The position numbers and the translations under genes are program-made. The notes below the pieces were generated by a model. The model was not told the origin of the DNA. It worked only from the letters and a program-made list of their open reading frames with translations, and searched no databases. A DNA stretch of 64,000 nt, taken from Kuschelorhynchus macadamiae (lineage: Eukaryota; Arthropoda; Insecta; Coleoptera; Curculionidae). The stretch is from NCBI GenBank assembly GCA_030620095.1, contig JAUTXW010000108.1:930001-994000 (forward strand), read 5' to 3'. Positions 33,570 through 46,400 of this stretch are shown one piece after another; the stretch's first letter is position 1; every line of letters starts with the position of its first letter.

Positions 33570-34760
33570 ATACTCTCTTTTCAAACATTTTTATTGGCCA
33601 CCAAATATTGTTACAAAATATTGGATTCCTACCAATATTTTACCAGTTTCTACCTAGGCCATACTTGATTTTTGGTCATAATTTAAAACAAATTGAATAC
33701 GTATTTTTTACATTGATACATACCGCCAATTTGTTACATCATGTTGAATTCTCACCAGTTTATCCCTACATTACATACAAATGAATAAGATTTTTTTACG
33801 TTGATTAAAAAAAATTATTTGGCCGCCATTTTGTTCCGCCATCTTGAATTCGTACTACAACTTTACTAGTTTACCTATATATTACTCTTAATGCTTGTAT
33901 ACATTTTCAAATTAATTTAATAAGTAGTTCTTTTAGTCCGATTTTTTAAATATTTTACTAGGCTGCTATTTTGTTTCGCTGTCTTGGACTCATCTCAAAA
34001 TATCAGTACATTCCTATGTAACATTTGATTTTTGTGCAATATTTAAGGTAAATTGGATAATTAGATTTTTCAGTAATAATTTTTTAACATTGTTTTGCCA
34101 TATTGGATTTTTACCAAAATATTACCAGGTCATCCCCATATGACCCTTAATTTTTGACTAAAATTTGAAGTAAATCTAGTAAGTAGTTTTTAAGCTATGG
34201 CGCGAATTGACAAACAGACAGACAAACCGACAGACTGATGGAATTGATAAAATATTTTTATTTTTTTGGCATCTGGGGACGCAAAACCCTGAAAATATGT
34301 AATACCTGAGAGGGTGATTTTTTCACCATTACAAATTTTGGGAGCCATTTTGTTCCGCGATGATAGTACCACAGTTTTACTAGTTCATCTCTATTTCACA
34401 ATTACTTATCGCATACAATTTGAAACAAGTCCATTGAGGAGTTTTATCAGGATTAATTTTTAAATATTTTATTAAGCCGCCATTTTGTTCCGCCATCTTA
34501 GATTCGTATCAAACTTTTACAAGTAGTTTTTTAGTAATAATTTTTTTAACATTTAACTAGGCCGCCATTTTGTTTTGCCACACTGGATCTTTACCAAAAA
34601 TTACCATGTCATCCTTATATGACCTTTAATTTTTGACCAAAATTTAAAGTCAGTCGGGTAAGTTGTTTTTAGCTACATGTTTTCCGGCATTTAGGGACCC
34701 TTAAACGTAAAAATCTAAAAAAATGTCGGAGGATGATTTTTTTCACGATTACAATACTTC
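33570..34760 (+). repeat. Modular repeat array B
   Basis: At least seven diverged modules begin with a variant of ggccgccattttgttccgcc (near 33596, 33723, 33824, 33961, 34090, 34335, 34475 and 34559). Each is followed by taccaaaattttaccagttc, a tgacctttaatttttgacca block and aagtagtttttag. Spacing is 85-245 bases. The family also forms array A (23986-24730). Both arrays end in a similar sequence (caggattacagtatttccc and cacgattacaatacttcac). Confidence 0.75.
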
Positions 34761-35600
34761 ACTTTTAGGAATGGAGTAAAAACTGTATTAATTATCAGTA
34801 GCTATATATCAAGTGCAAACAAAATTTCCGGAAAAATTGAAAAAAATGTTGAGCTCTTATTTTCTTAAAAAAAAAAGAGTCCACATGATCAATCTTCACG
34901 GCTGTTTTTACTTAAAGAAAATACGAGTTTTTTCGAGAAGAAAGTTTTTTTTCACGCGTTATATTTTGTTAAGAATATTTTCCAAGTAAATATTGTATAC
35001 ATAACTGGAAACCAAATTATATTTTAACTAATGTATTCACAATAAAATTAATTGAATTAACTTTCCCCGTTTGCTATTGTTTGTATTTAAGGAGCGCGTG
35101 GGTGTTGTCATGGGAACGCTTGGAATGACATTCATCGTTCAAAATGGCCATTCTAGAGCTACATTTACATTTTAAATGTACTAGATTTACTTATTTGGCA
35201 TTTTAATTCGTTATTTTTATTACTCCCAATTAATAATATTAATCAATCGAATTCGAATTGGGTAATATGAGAAATTCTATATATGTCATGCGTAACAAAT
35301 TCAAAGTTAAGCTGATTGTATTTGGGAATGTGAATAGAGCCTTATCGGCTTGTATGACCTCGAGAGAAGTGAAAATAAAGAAGAAAAAAATACTTCTAGC
35401 AATTTTTTTGCCACTTAGAAATGAACGGTAACCACGGAAGTTTTCTATTGTAAAAAGCACAAAAGAAATACTCAAAGAAAAATCATCTACGAGAAAAATT
35501 TCCGGTATTGATTCAAACACGTTGGGAATTTGGTAAAAAATTTTTATACAAATTGTACTTTTCTAAAATAAAATTTTAATAATAATAAATAATCTTAAAA
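34761..35600. other. Non-coding AT-rich stretch
   Basis: No recognised gene. A 93-codon minus frame (35239-35520) has no known motif and I leave it uncalled. Confidence 0.4.
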
Positions 35601-35619
35601 AACGCTTTCGCCACTCATC

Positions 35620-36230
35620 ATGCAAGACATAGACGAAGATGTAATTAATACAAGTATTTTTGAAGAACCTGCAGTAGTCAGCCTACAGGAAAAATTCTGC
35701 GATGTGCATGAAAAATAATACTAAGTTTTTACACAATGGTGCGAGAAGAAACAGGTAAAATCTCTTAAAAAAAGAAGTATTTCTAGCCTATTTTGGCGAA
35801 AAACCTGAAACCTGCAAGTTCTCTACGCTATAGTCAATATTTTCATTGCTCAAATTGATCATCAAAACAAACAAAGAATATAGGTAAATATTCAAAATTA
35901 ACAGCATTTTTGAAACGGAAAAACGTAGAACATGGAAATCCACTACCGTGGCAGAAGGCTATTTGGGAGACTCAATCGAAAACAAAAAACAAATTGCAAA
36001 TAAAATTTTTACTGAAAAGAAAGTTGAAGGTGAAGCTGCTTCATTTCCATTAACAAGTAATACTCTTTTATTTGTGAATAAATGTAACATGTATGTGCGT
36101 TTTGTAACTATTGCTAAAAGTCGCTAAAAGCAAATGGAAATTCTCAAAATTACATTTAACGTATTTTAGACTTCTAATTTGTGATCAAATTTCATCTGGA
36201 GCAATTAATTCTAATAAATAAAAATGTAAC
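35620..36230 (+). pseudogene. Crypton-like tyrosine recombinase, copy 3, deletion derivative
   Basis: Starts MQDIDEDVINTSIFEEPAVV then SLQEKFCDVHEK at 35620, followed by frames containing KQVKSLK, SSLFWR and KYSKLTAFLKRKN. It then jumps directly to RRTWKSTTVAEGYLGDSIEN, KKQIANKIFTEKKVEGEAAS, FPLTSN. Thus the Arg box and HxxR box (about 170 residues) are missing, while the WKSTTVAEGY block with the candidate Tyr nucleophile is kept. Downstream flank 36060-36220 matches 16500-16670 of copy 1. Confidence 0.8.
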
Positions 36231-36249
36231 ATACTTCATTTCACCCTCC

Positions 36250-39200
36250 TCACTGAACTGCCTTTGCTAATATATAGGTACGTAATGTATGCACGTTCAG
36301 AGTGTAACAAACTTTTCCGTTCGTTACAATGTTTGGTTCAAAATTCAATTTAAACCAAATAATATTAACAATTTTCTAATTAATAGCATCAAATCACAAT
36401 TTTACTGGATTAACAATTGCTTGGACTATTAAGTACCGCACGCATTGCACCGAAGTTATTATATCGATCCCGAATCAACAAATCGCAAATTCTCGCTTTG
36501 TAAAACACGTTCGAGGGAAATTTCTAGATTCAGATTTCGTCCGCCACATTTAAAATAAAATTTATACATATGCTTTTCAATTTCATGAATATTATTATAA
36601 AATGGTCCCTAATTGATTCTTTATTAGGTGTATCACATAGATAGTTGTATTGAGAAAATTTCCTGAGTTTTAGATTGATCAAATATTAACTATTAATTGG
36701 GGTTTTCATTATTAAAAATCTTAACTGCCAAAAATAGATTCTGAATTGGCGCCATGTTTTGGTGATACATACGGATGTACTGTTTTTATGTAGTCCGATT
36801 CCATAAAACCGAGTGGGTCAGTGGTTTCGAGCCTCTTTTGCAAAATTTCTATTGTTGAAAGCAAACATGAGATAAGTTAGTTCCCCATTTTGTTTCAGGT
36901 TTTTTTTTCTTTTAACATTTTTCCTCTTCTCTACAATTTTTTCCCTACCACTTTCAATTGTTTTAATTATTAATTGGAAAATGGATAATAAAAGTAAATA
37001 ATCAATAAAATGAAGAATTTATTGCATAATTCAAATTAAAAGTGATTCCTGGGCGAGGAAAATTTAATGATAACTGTTTTGTGGTAAATCTTCTCAATTC
37101 CTGGAGGAAGAAGTCCTTTTTTAGTACCGTGTGGTCATTTTTCTGGGCAAGTGCTGTGTGGCCAGTTCCAGGGTGTCATTGTTCCTGTTTTGGACTTGGG
37201 TAGTCTACAAGGAATGTCGCCATAGCAAGGATATACTCCCGGACATATGTTGAAAAGATAAGTGATTTATAATTTTCCTATTTTCGCTTCTTTGGATTGA
37301 TGTAGTGGCCATGCATTAATTCATTAGGAATTACTTAATGCCTATTTGAAAACTACATACCGAAACCTCTCTTCGGTCTTCAATTCCTTCTTTTTATTAA
37401 TTAATAATTATCTTCAAAAAATATATAAATGGTATAAATTATAAATTATTGTAAAAATATATATATATAAAAATTTTCGTCTCGATTTACGTAAAATTTA
37501 AACATTGTAACAATCATTTTGAAAATGATTATTACAACGGTCAAGTTCTTAATTATCACCTATTTAATCACAAAATATCTGATATTTTGTTTCTTTTAAG
37601 ACAGTCAAATATATAAAATACAAACCAATAATTATCGTAAATAATAAAGCAACGACGCGACAAGTCCCTAATGTTAATAAAATCCGAGATCGTTGTTTGG
37701 CGACACCTTACTGCAGGCAACCCGTTATACCCTATGTTTTATTTCCAAATTATGTCAGGGGTTTCAAAGTCTGAGGTTATATCAGCTGATTTTGTCTCGT
37801 TAGTGGTGATCGGTGGTGGTGTTCCGTAGCAAAGGGAGATGTTTTGAGACTTTTCGGGATGATAAAGTGATTTTTTTAATGTCTGTCGAGGGTTTCTGTC
37901 ATCGAGAGTACTAGGTTGGTACCATGTACCGGAACAGGATACATCATTTTTTTCGCTATGTTAGGACTATAAAACCTTTGGACCAAACAAAGAGATCCTC
38001 TCTGCAGAATAATAATGAAGTGTTAGTTCTCATAGTTTTTTTGTGCCGCCATTTTACACGACGTGTAAGAAGTTCTACTGATCGGCGAATTCTATGAAGC
38101 CTTAATTGGGATTGGAAAGCACTTCGAGACTACTCAAAGCCATAACATCAGGTAATTAGTCATTCAAAATTATTAGAAAATCTTGCTAGGGAGATGTTTC
38201 ATGGAATAGTCGCCACGTGGGTTAATACTCAGCACATTTCTCTATCTTTTCAGGCTTTTAACATACTGCAAGAAGCTTTTATCCTACTACAAGGACCTTT
38301 TAACCTACAGCAGGAGCATATTTTAGTTAATACCGCAATCACAATAAAATCAACATCACTCTTTTATTGTGGGAAGAACAGTGGCTTAGGCAGGTCAACT
38401 TAGGGACATCAGGCAGGAAGTTGGAAACTTAGATTCTGGTTGGACTACCGTGGCGTAGCTGGAACGGGGCATTTGAGGTTTTCCTTGTTGGCTTGTGCTG
38501 TTTTGGGGCCTCCGTTGCAGTCTGCTCGTCTAGAGGACCACCTCCTTTTGGTTGAGCTTATAGGCTAACCGCTGCTGTGAAGCGTTGAGGAAAGTCTTCA
38601 TTTAGGGAACCAACCCAACACCGAGTCTAAAGATAAGTACCTTTCCTTGTTTTAGCTTATAAAAGGTAGCTTTACTACTGGTGTTCTACTTACCCTGAGC
38701 ATACATTAGAAATTTGATCTTTCGTTGCTAATTTTTCAATTATTCAGCCTTCTCGCACTATAATTACCTTTATAAAGTCACTTTAAGTCATTAACCAATT
38801 TAATTCTAAATAGTTTCTCATGAATTCATTTGCAAATCAGTAACTATAAACTTTTATTCTAATTTCGGTACCTATAACTCTCTAAAGTATTACTTTGTTG
38901 TATTTTATTTAATTAGTTGATTTTGAGTAAAGAATTCATTGCATCTTCTGGCTTATTTTATTAAATTTGAGTTTTGTAAAACACTCTTATTGTTTTTTTT
39001 CAAATAATTGCTTTGTAAGTGCTCATAGCTTATAGGTAGTAAGAGACTTTATGTTTTTTGTAGTATAAGTTATATTAGGTATGTTGAGTGTATATTGGGT
39101 ACCCATGTCTTAGTGTCATAAGTGTTAAGTTTTTTGTAATTGGCAGTACTTCCTAAAATTACCTGTGATTTTCAGCCACCTGTTACAGTTTTATGATTGT

Positions 39201-40640
39201 TTGAATATATTTTGCATTACAGCCCATCTTCTTATTATCGGTGATTTTCAGCCAATATCGGTATATGATACTAATATTTGCATCTCTCATATGAGGTTTT
39301 TATAGAATAATATTTATTAAATCTAGTTTTTGCAACATTCATGCTATGCTCTTTCAACAATATTTGGTAACAAATATAAAACTTAATTAAGAAAATAAAA
39401 TTTAATTCAAGGTTGTATCCTTGCCCTCTCTCTTTCTTTTCAATTATCCATCTAATCATTTTACTTAATTTAAAATTTTAATACTTTAAATATTCACTCC
39501 AATCTTTCCACCTAATCAGTTTTGCATAATTTAAATTTTAATAATCAAAATATTTAATTACTGGTAGTTCATTTAACTTTTATGGTAAATTTATGTATCA
39601 ACATTTTTCAGTACTTTCAAGATATTAAACTTAAAGATATAAATATTATTTCATTTGGCACATTTAATTTCATGAATAATGTAGTTATCGTTTTACCTCA
39701 TATGTGGTGATTTGATTGTTACTGTTGATTGTGTTGAACAACCACTGAATACCACTGTGATATTTATACTTATATTTTATATACAATTTACAATAAATTT
39801 CCTTGCATTAGTATTTCATTCTTTTATTTATAATCTGTCCATTGCAGGAATTAGAAGGTTTTGGGAAGCTACATTACAAGTTAACTTAAGTATTGTGTCT
39901 TAGCATACATTAGTATCTATCTTGTTTTTTTCTTTTCTGCTCAACCTCTTTGGCCACTCTAGGCCTGGCGCCCACAATATTGTTTAAATTATTTGAACTC
40001 ACGCCCTAACGCCTCCGAAATAAAAGAATCTGAGCACCGAGTAAAACAAAATAAAATAAAAAAATAAATAAAATAAAAAAAAACACAATAAAAAAAAAAA
40101 AAAAAGGAGGTTGTAACATATCTTCTTGATTTAAATATATCAAATTTAATGTAGGTATAAATTAATACTTACACTGTGTATAAATATTGTCTATGTGGCA
40201 TTGGTATATTTAATTGTAAAAATTATTATCTGTACTAAAATATTAATTTCTTAAAGATTTTTGGACATTTACATTTATCCTAATTAGGTATAAAATTTTT
40301 CTTTCTTATAAATTATGTGGGTGTATATTAAATCAAGGTATCATACTAGTGAGTAATACCATTGATATTTCACTAATTTAAATTTAAGATTGTGGCATTT
40401 TATTTCATGGTAAATTTATTGGGATTATGGAACTGAAATTTTGATTTTCTTTTCTATTGTAATTTTCCTCTAATATCAAATTGGACTTTTTGAATTAAAA
40501 TGTCTCTTATTCTATATTAATTTGAATTTATAATAACTTGACTATTTATGATTAAATTTTCTCTACTTAAGAAATTTGCTTAAAAGTGTCTAGAATTATC
40601 TAGAGTCATGTTGTCATTTTAGAAATTTTGCATAAGGTCA
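36250..40640. other. Long non-coding AT-rich region with LTR-like signals
   Basis: No coding frame with recognisable motifs. 37040-38650 is relatively GC-rich and non-repetitive. At about 39967 the sequence tggcgcccaca resembles a retrotransposon primer-binding site. At 40085-40112 a run of A followed by ggagg and then tgtaacatat resembles a polypurine tract before an LTR start. A second tggcgcccata is at 41356. I could not pair two LTRs by eye, so this is a weak call. Confidence 0.3.
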
Positions 40641-40645
40641 AATAT

Positions 40646-40985
40646 CAACCGATCATAAAATTGAGTTTCATTGTTTGTTCAAAAAGAACTTCATAATATC
40701 AACTAATTAAATTAAATCAAACTGATTTTAGATCAACTGCTTTACTAACTAATATTCAACAACCGAACACATAATTGAGTTTCATTGTTTGTTTGTTCGA
40801 AAAGAACTTCATATTATCAACTAATTAAATGAAATCAAACTGATAAAAGATCAGCTGCTTAACTAATTGATAATCAACAACCGAACACATAATTGACTTT
40901 CATTGTTTGTTTGTTCACAAAGAACTTCACATAAATAAAATTCAATCATGTTGATAAACGATCAGCTGCTTAAAAAATATTAAAA
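40646..40985 (+). repeat. Tandem repeat, about 115-bp unit, three copies
   Basis: Units start at 40646, 40760 and 40878 and share caaccgaacacataattgag, ttcattgtttgtttgttc, aaagaacttcat and gatcagctgctt. Copies 2 and 3 are closest. Non-coding. Confidence 0.85.
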
Positions 40986-41589
40986 AAATCTAATTACCGA
41001 CTAAATTTATTTAACCAATTTAATTTCTTTAGATCGTTTGAATATTTTAACTTAATTTTATGAAAAAATGTACTTTCTAACCTTAATTTAATAATTAATT
41101 GATTTTTATGCATACATTGAGAAAAAATAAATAACCAAATCTTTTCCAAAATATAAAATATAATCATTTCAATTCTAAGAGAAATTTAATTTCACTTCCA
41201 CTTCTAAATTGTTATTAATCTATATATGTGGAAATTTATAAACTGACGTATGTCAGGTACTTTATTTTTTATTAAATATCTAAATCTAATTATTTTAAGT
41301 TGCTCTCTTCCTTTATTTTATATCTGTGTATCTTTCTTCTTCGAGCTCCTATAGCTCTGGCGCCCATAGCCAAATTTTAAAAAAACTTTTCCAACGTTTG
41401 CTAAGTTCAATTAGCCGGAGTATTTTACATTAAAATTATAATTTTATTAAGTTCCTCCAAAACATCAGCTAGCCGAGTCGAACTTACGATTTTATAATAG
41501 TTTTTCTTAGTGATCTTAAGAGTCATTTAACAAACATAAAAATATAAAAAAAAAGCACTAAAGAAAACTTTATAAGAGGAAAAATAACG

Positions 41590-41633
41590 TACCTAACTAG
41601 TGCGGAAAGTGAGTTTTCCGCACTAGTTAGGTA
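41590..41633. repeat. Perfect 19-bp inverted repeat (hairpin)
   Basis: Arm tacctaactagtgcggaaa (41590-41608) is perfectly complementary to 41615-41633, with a 6-base spacer gtgagt. It is the most exact short palindrome I noticed in the window and lies just before a tandem array. Nothing else shows its function. Confidence 0.85.
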
Positions 41634-41639
41634 AATAAC

Positions 41640-42330
41640 TATTTGATAAGAAGTTTAAAAGGACATCGAAAATCAACATTTTTTTATCTTTTACCAAACT
41701 TAAATTAAAAAAAAAAAAAAATTTTCAGTGTATTTTAGTAAAATAAAATATTTCATATGAGACTAGAAATATGTTGAATTAGTGATCTTGAATAAATTAA
41801 TAGGGAATTGTATTTTTACAAGATGTTTGAGGCGACGTATATAAAAACCTAACTTTTTTATCGTTTACCAAATTAAACTTAAAAATGTAGTTTCCTCGAA
41901 CTTTGGTAAAATAAAACATTTTATATATTTTATAGACGTGTTGAATTAGTAATATTGAGTAAATTTGTGTTACTAAATTAAAAGGAAATTTTATTTTTAT
42001 ATGAAGTTTGAAATGATATAGGAAAACATAACATTTTTTATTTGTTAATAAATTTAAATTAAAAAAATAGATTTTTCTTGAATTTTGGATACATTTGTGT
42101 TACAAATTAATAGGCAATTTTATTTTTACAAGATGTTTGATGTAAAGTATATAAACACAAATCGTTTTTAATCCTTTACCAAATTAAACTTAAAAAATGT
42201 AGGTTCCTCCAACTCGGCTTAAATAAAAAACTTTATATAATTTTAGAGATGTGTTGAATTAGTGATTTTAACTAAATTTGTGTTATTAAACTAATTTTAA
42301 TTAAGAACATTTTATTTTCATAAGAATTGT
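41640..42330 (+). repeat. Tandem satellite-like array, about 130-185-bp unit, four units
   Basis: Recurring order in each unit: acaagatgtttga-like block (about 41645, 41818, 41998, 42126, 42315), tatataaaaac, ttttaccaaattaaacttaa, aacattttatat and tgttgaattagtgat. Units are diverged and AT-rich. Non-coding. Confidence 0.75.
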
Positions 42331-42513
42331 AATTTAAGTTTAAGTAGTTATTTAAAAAATATAAAAAACGTTAACTGTGTGATAATTTAGCAAGAATGTC
42401 AAAAATTTCCAGTGTAATCACCTCGAGTGTACCCTAAAGAAGTTGTCATGGCAACCTGTCAAAATCCATTGGTCGAAGAGATTCGGTGTGAAGTTTTCTA
42501 TTAAATATAGGTA

Positions 42514-45149
42514 CAGGGTGGCCATTTTATGGTGATACAGTACCTTAAAAGTTGTTTGGATTCAATTAAATTTTTATTTTATTTCACTTTTGTTTATACA
42601 GGGTGTTTCGTTTTGACGTGACACATGTCAACTTTCTTAATTTAAATGGGGCATCCTATATATTATTACATGTTTCGATTCCACTGTTAATTTGCGAAAG
42701 TTTTTATAATAAAATCTATATTTGAATTCTTTATCGTTTTTGAGTAAACTGAGTCTTCTAGAATTTAAAAAAAAAACATATTTTTTTAAAAAAAAATTTT
42801 TACTTATAAAACTTTAATGGAATTGACTAATATCCTAAACATACATTACTAAGGGTTCAATTCAATGAGTTTCCATGCTGGTATTACCAATTAATATACA
42901 GGGTGTTAAAAATAGAGAGCAAAACAAACAGAACTTTAAATGTAAAAATCTCCTGTTTTTCAAATGGAACACCCTGTATATTTTTATTTCATCTGATTCA
43001 GCGTTCAATTACCTATCATTACTCATATATATGTCCTATACCTAAAATGAACAGTTTCGATTTTATTAGCCGTTTTCTGATTTGTCCCGGAATTTTGCCA
43101 GTAAATGAGATCAGAAACTAAAAAAATCAAGATAGGCTTAAGAAATAACCTTATGCAATTGTTGACTTAAGTTGATATTTTCTCTGTTTGTCGTTTTTGC
43201 CAAATTTTTGCTGCGAATTTGTTAAAAAATGGCTTTATATAGTTTAGATGAACGTTTGAAAGTATACAACTGTTCCATAAAAAATAATAAAAGTCCAGGG
43301 TTAGCCCTTAGAGAATATTCGAGGGAATATCCTAATTATCGAGTTCCCTCCAGGACTATATTTTTTCGAATTGTGCGTGATTTGGAAAATGGTGTCCTTA
43401 AAAACTCTAAGAAAACTCGTCCCAATTTTGTCCTCACTGAGGAAAAACAACTGGAGATTTTACTTTATTTCGAAGAAGATGATGAAAGATCTCAAAGAGA
43501 TGCTGACAGAGACATTGCAGGTGTCAGTAGAGAAAGTATTCAAAAAACACTGCAGGTGAATGGTTATCATCCTTATAAATGTCTTCCAACTCAATTTTTA
43601 TCACAATTAGACTTTAATGAAAGATTGACTTTTTGTTGTGATATTATGGACCGGCAGTTCGAAAATGTGTTTTTTTCAAAAGTGCTTTGGACTGATGAGG
43701 CCTCATTTAATACCGCGGGTATTTTTAATCGGAAAAACACTCATTACTGGTCTCAAACTAATAAACATCTAATAAAAGCAATTAAAAAACAAGGCCGTCA
43801 AACCGTAAATGTGTGGTGCGGAATTATTTGCGACCGTATTATCGGACCAATATTTTTTGACAGGTCGTTAAATGGCGAAAGATACTTGGAGCTGCTGGAA
43901 ATCATGCCCCTTATCATCGACTTGCCAGCAAATATTCGGGAAAATATCATTTTTCAGCAGGATAGCGCCCCTTACCACACGGTTGCACCGGTAGTAAATT
44001 TCCTTAATCAACATTTTCCATTGTGGATAGGAAGACATGCTTTAATATCCTGGCCACCACGAAGCCCTGATTTACGCCCTTTAGATTTCTTTTTGTGGGG
44101 TGCACTAAAAAATAAGTTTATAAAAATAGATCTAATAATCGAAATGAGTTAAAAATAAAAATCAGGGAAGAGATCAATAATTTTAACGAATCTAATTCGG
44201 TAAGGAACGCTATTCGAAACATGGAGGCTATTTACACTTCATGTATCGCAATGGACGGTGGCCATATTGAAAATTTTTTTTAATCTGTTTTAATCATGTT
44301 TAATACTCAGTTAGTTATTAGTTATACCGTGTGGCACAAGATTTTTTTTTGTCTCTCCCTTATTTTCGTAAACATTAAATAATAAGGACATAAATTACAT
44401 AATATCTCACTTTTATTTGTATTTTCTAACATTATTTATAGTCGCTATCTGTGTTAAGAAAATGAGAATAAGGCTTAGTTTACGACATTTTTATTTTAGC
44501 CCACTTCATCTGTTTACTTATATTAAAAAAAAATAGTCAAATCAGAAAACGGCTAATAAAATCGAAACTGTTCATTTTAGGTATAGGATATATATATGAG
44601 TAATGATAGGTAATTGAACGCTGAATCAGATGAAATAAAAATATACAGGGTGTTTCATTTGAAAAACAGGAGATTTTTACATTTAAAGTTCTGTTTGTTT
44701 TGCTCTCCATTTTTAACACCCTGTATATTAATTGGTAAGACCAGCACGGAAACTCGTTGAATTGGACCCTTAGTAATGCATGTTTAGGATATTAGTCAGT
44801 TCCGTTAGAGTTTTATAAGTAAAAATTTTTTTTTTTTGAAAATATGTTTTTTTTTTTAAATTCTAAAAACTCAATTTACTCAAAAACGATAAAGAACTCA
44901 AATATAGATGTTATTATAAACACTTTCGCAAATTAACAGTAGAATCGAAATATGTAATAAAACCTAGGGTATCCCATTTAAATTAAGAAAGTGGACATGT
45001 GTCACGTCAAAACGAAACACCCTATATAAGCAAAAGTGAAATAAAATAAAAATTTTATTGAATCCAAACAACTTTTGTATTTAACTTTTTGTCGTAACTA
45101 TTACCGTTTTCTAGATAAGGTACTGTATTACCATAAAATGGCCACCCTG
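42514..45149 (+). mobile_element. Mariner-like transposon with long terminal inverted repeats (element M2)
   Basis: Ends cagggtggccattttatggt (42514) and its complement ending 45149 are each flanked by TA. The inverted repeats extend to about 43080 on the left and from about 44540 on the right (roughly 570-600 bases). Extra CAGGGTG copies occur inside each repeat (left arm 42598 and 42898; also accctg at 42970). The transposase is at 43229-44282. Length 2636. Confidence 0.92.
43229..44282 (+). pseudogene. Mariner-like transposase, DD40D spacing, single frameshift
   Basis: MALYSLDERLKVYNCSIKNN starts at 43229, then YSREYPNYRVPSRTIFFRIV (helix-turn-helix region), RSQRDADRDIAGVSRESIQK, first block SKVLWTDEASFNTAG, VNVWCGIICDRIIGPIFFD, second block FQQDSAPYHTVAPV, third block SWPPRSPDLRPLDFFLWGAL. 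Between the second Asp and the Asp of PLDFF there are 40 residues. A one-base loss in an A-run near 44117-44121 shifts the frame; the other frame continues NRSNNRNELKIKIREEINNF to GGHIENFF and stop at 44282. About 351 residues. Otherwise intact, so it is probably young. Confidence 0.9.
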
Positions 45150-45151
45150 TA

Positions 45152-46349
45152 CAGCAAGGATGCTAATTTTTAGCTAAAATCAAAAAAATACGGAAAAAAT
45201 TATATCTGAAGTCCATTTTGTAATCGCAGGATTGTTGCGACTTTGACGGCCATAAGGCATAGTGAAATGTTTTTAATTATATTTGTATCATCGCGTTGTA
45301 TGAGCCGTATAGATTCGAAAAATCTAAATTTTGCTTTAATTTTAAAGAACATTTTTCCAAAATCCAAAATTCTGCTTGGAATCGGACAGAATAAAATAAG
45401 GATTGAAATGAATCATCAGCTAACATACTCATAAGAAGTCATGTTTTTAAATATCTTATTCTGAGAAGTGTAGGCACAGTTTTACGACACTCCTTGTATC
45501 TGCAGGTTAAAAGATCAAAAAACTGAATATTGATTGTCCGACACCACACAGTGTAACAGGTTGTAACACTGGTTAATTTATAACAAACCCAAGATTAATG
45601 AAACGGCTTTTCAAATAATGTTAATAAAATTAATTCCTCGGCGTGGATGTTTTAAAACATCCAAACAGGATTACGTCTGGGTATTGACAGCAAAATAGAG
45701 TATCATAGTTTATTAAATATGTTTACTATTTCCGGTCTAGCAGAAGATTTTATTATCAAGATAGGCCTTATTACGTATGTATAATGTATATACAGGGTGG
45801 CCCATCATATATGACAGGTCTCTATCTGCTGAATGGTAATATCTTTAAAATGGAAGTTGGATATATGCGGATCGAATTGAGCTACAATTTAAATCAAATT
45901 CTTATAGTTCTGATCATAAACAGTTCTAGACATAATAATATAAATAAAATAAATTAAGAAATTAAAGTTTGCAGAGATGAACGAATGTAAAATTTGTCAA
46001 ACAATTTGTCTAGTTGATTATATTAGATTATTTAAACAGTACGTAATTACATTTATTACTCAGGAGAATGAAATGTATCCGTGTGAATAATAACCATAAC
46101 ATGTGAGTCAAATATTATGTTTTTCTACTGCTAAAAAATTAAGGCCATGACCTAATTTTAAGAAATGAATATTGAAAAAGAAAGAAATTAATACTTCTAA
46201 TAGAACGCCCATAAACGTTTGTATATCATTTTATATATTTTTTGTGCGAGAAGTCCTTTCGCTGCCTCTGTAATGTCCGGGCGAGCCAGTTAACATTTTA
46301 TCATCATTTAAATTGTTCCTTAAACTTCAAATTCAAAATCATTTCAAGA

Positions 46350-46400
<51 letters not shown>

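Noticed and set aside
35239..35520. 93-codon minus-strand frame with hydrophobic segment
   Set aside because: No motif and no context; could arise by chance in AT-rich DNA.
38194..38403. Possible exon with upstream ttttcag acceptor
   Set aside because: The frame shows no motif and I found no matching donor or neighbouring exon.
40646..42330. Possible CRISPR-like array
   Set aside because: Units are long diverged tandem repeats without regular unique spacers, in a eukaryotic context.
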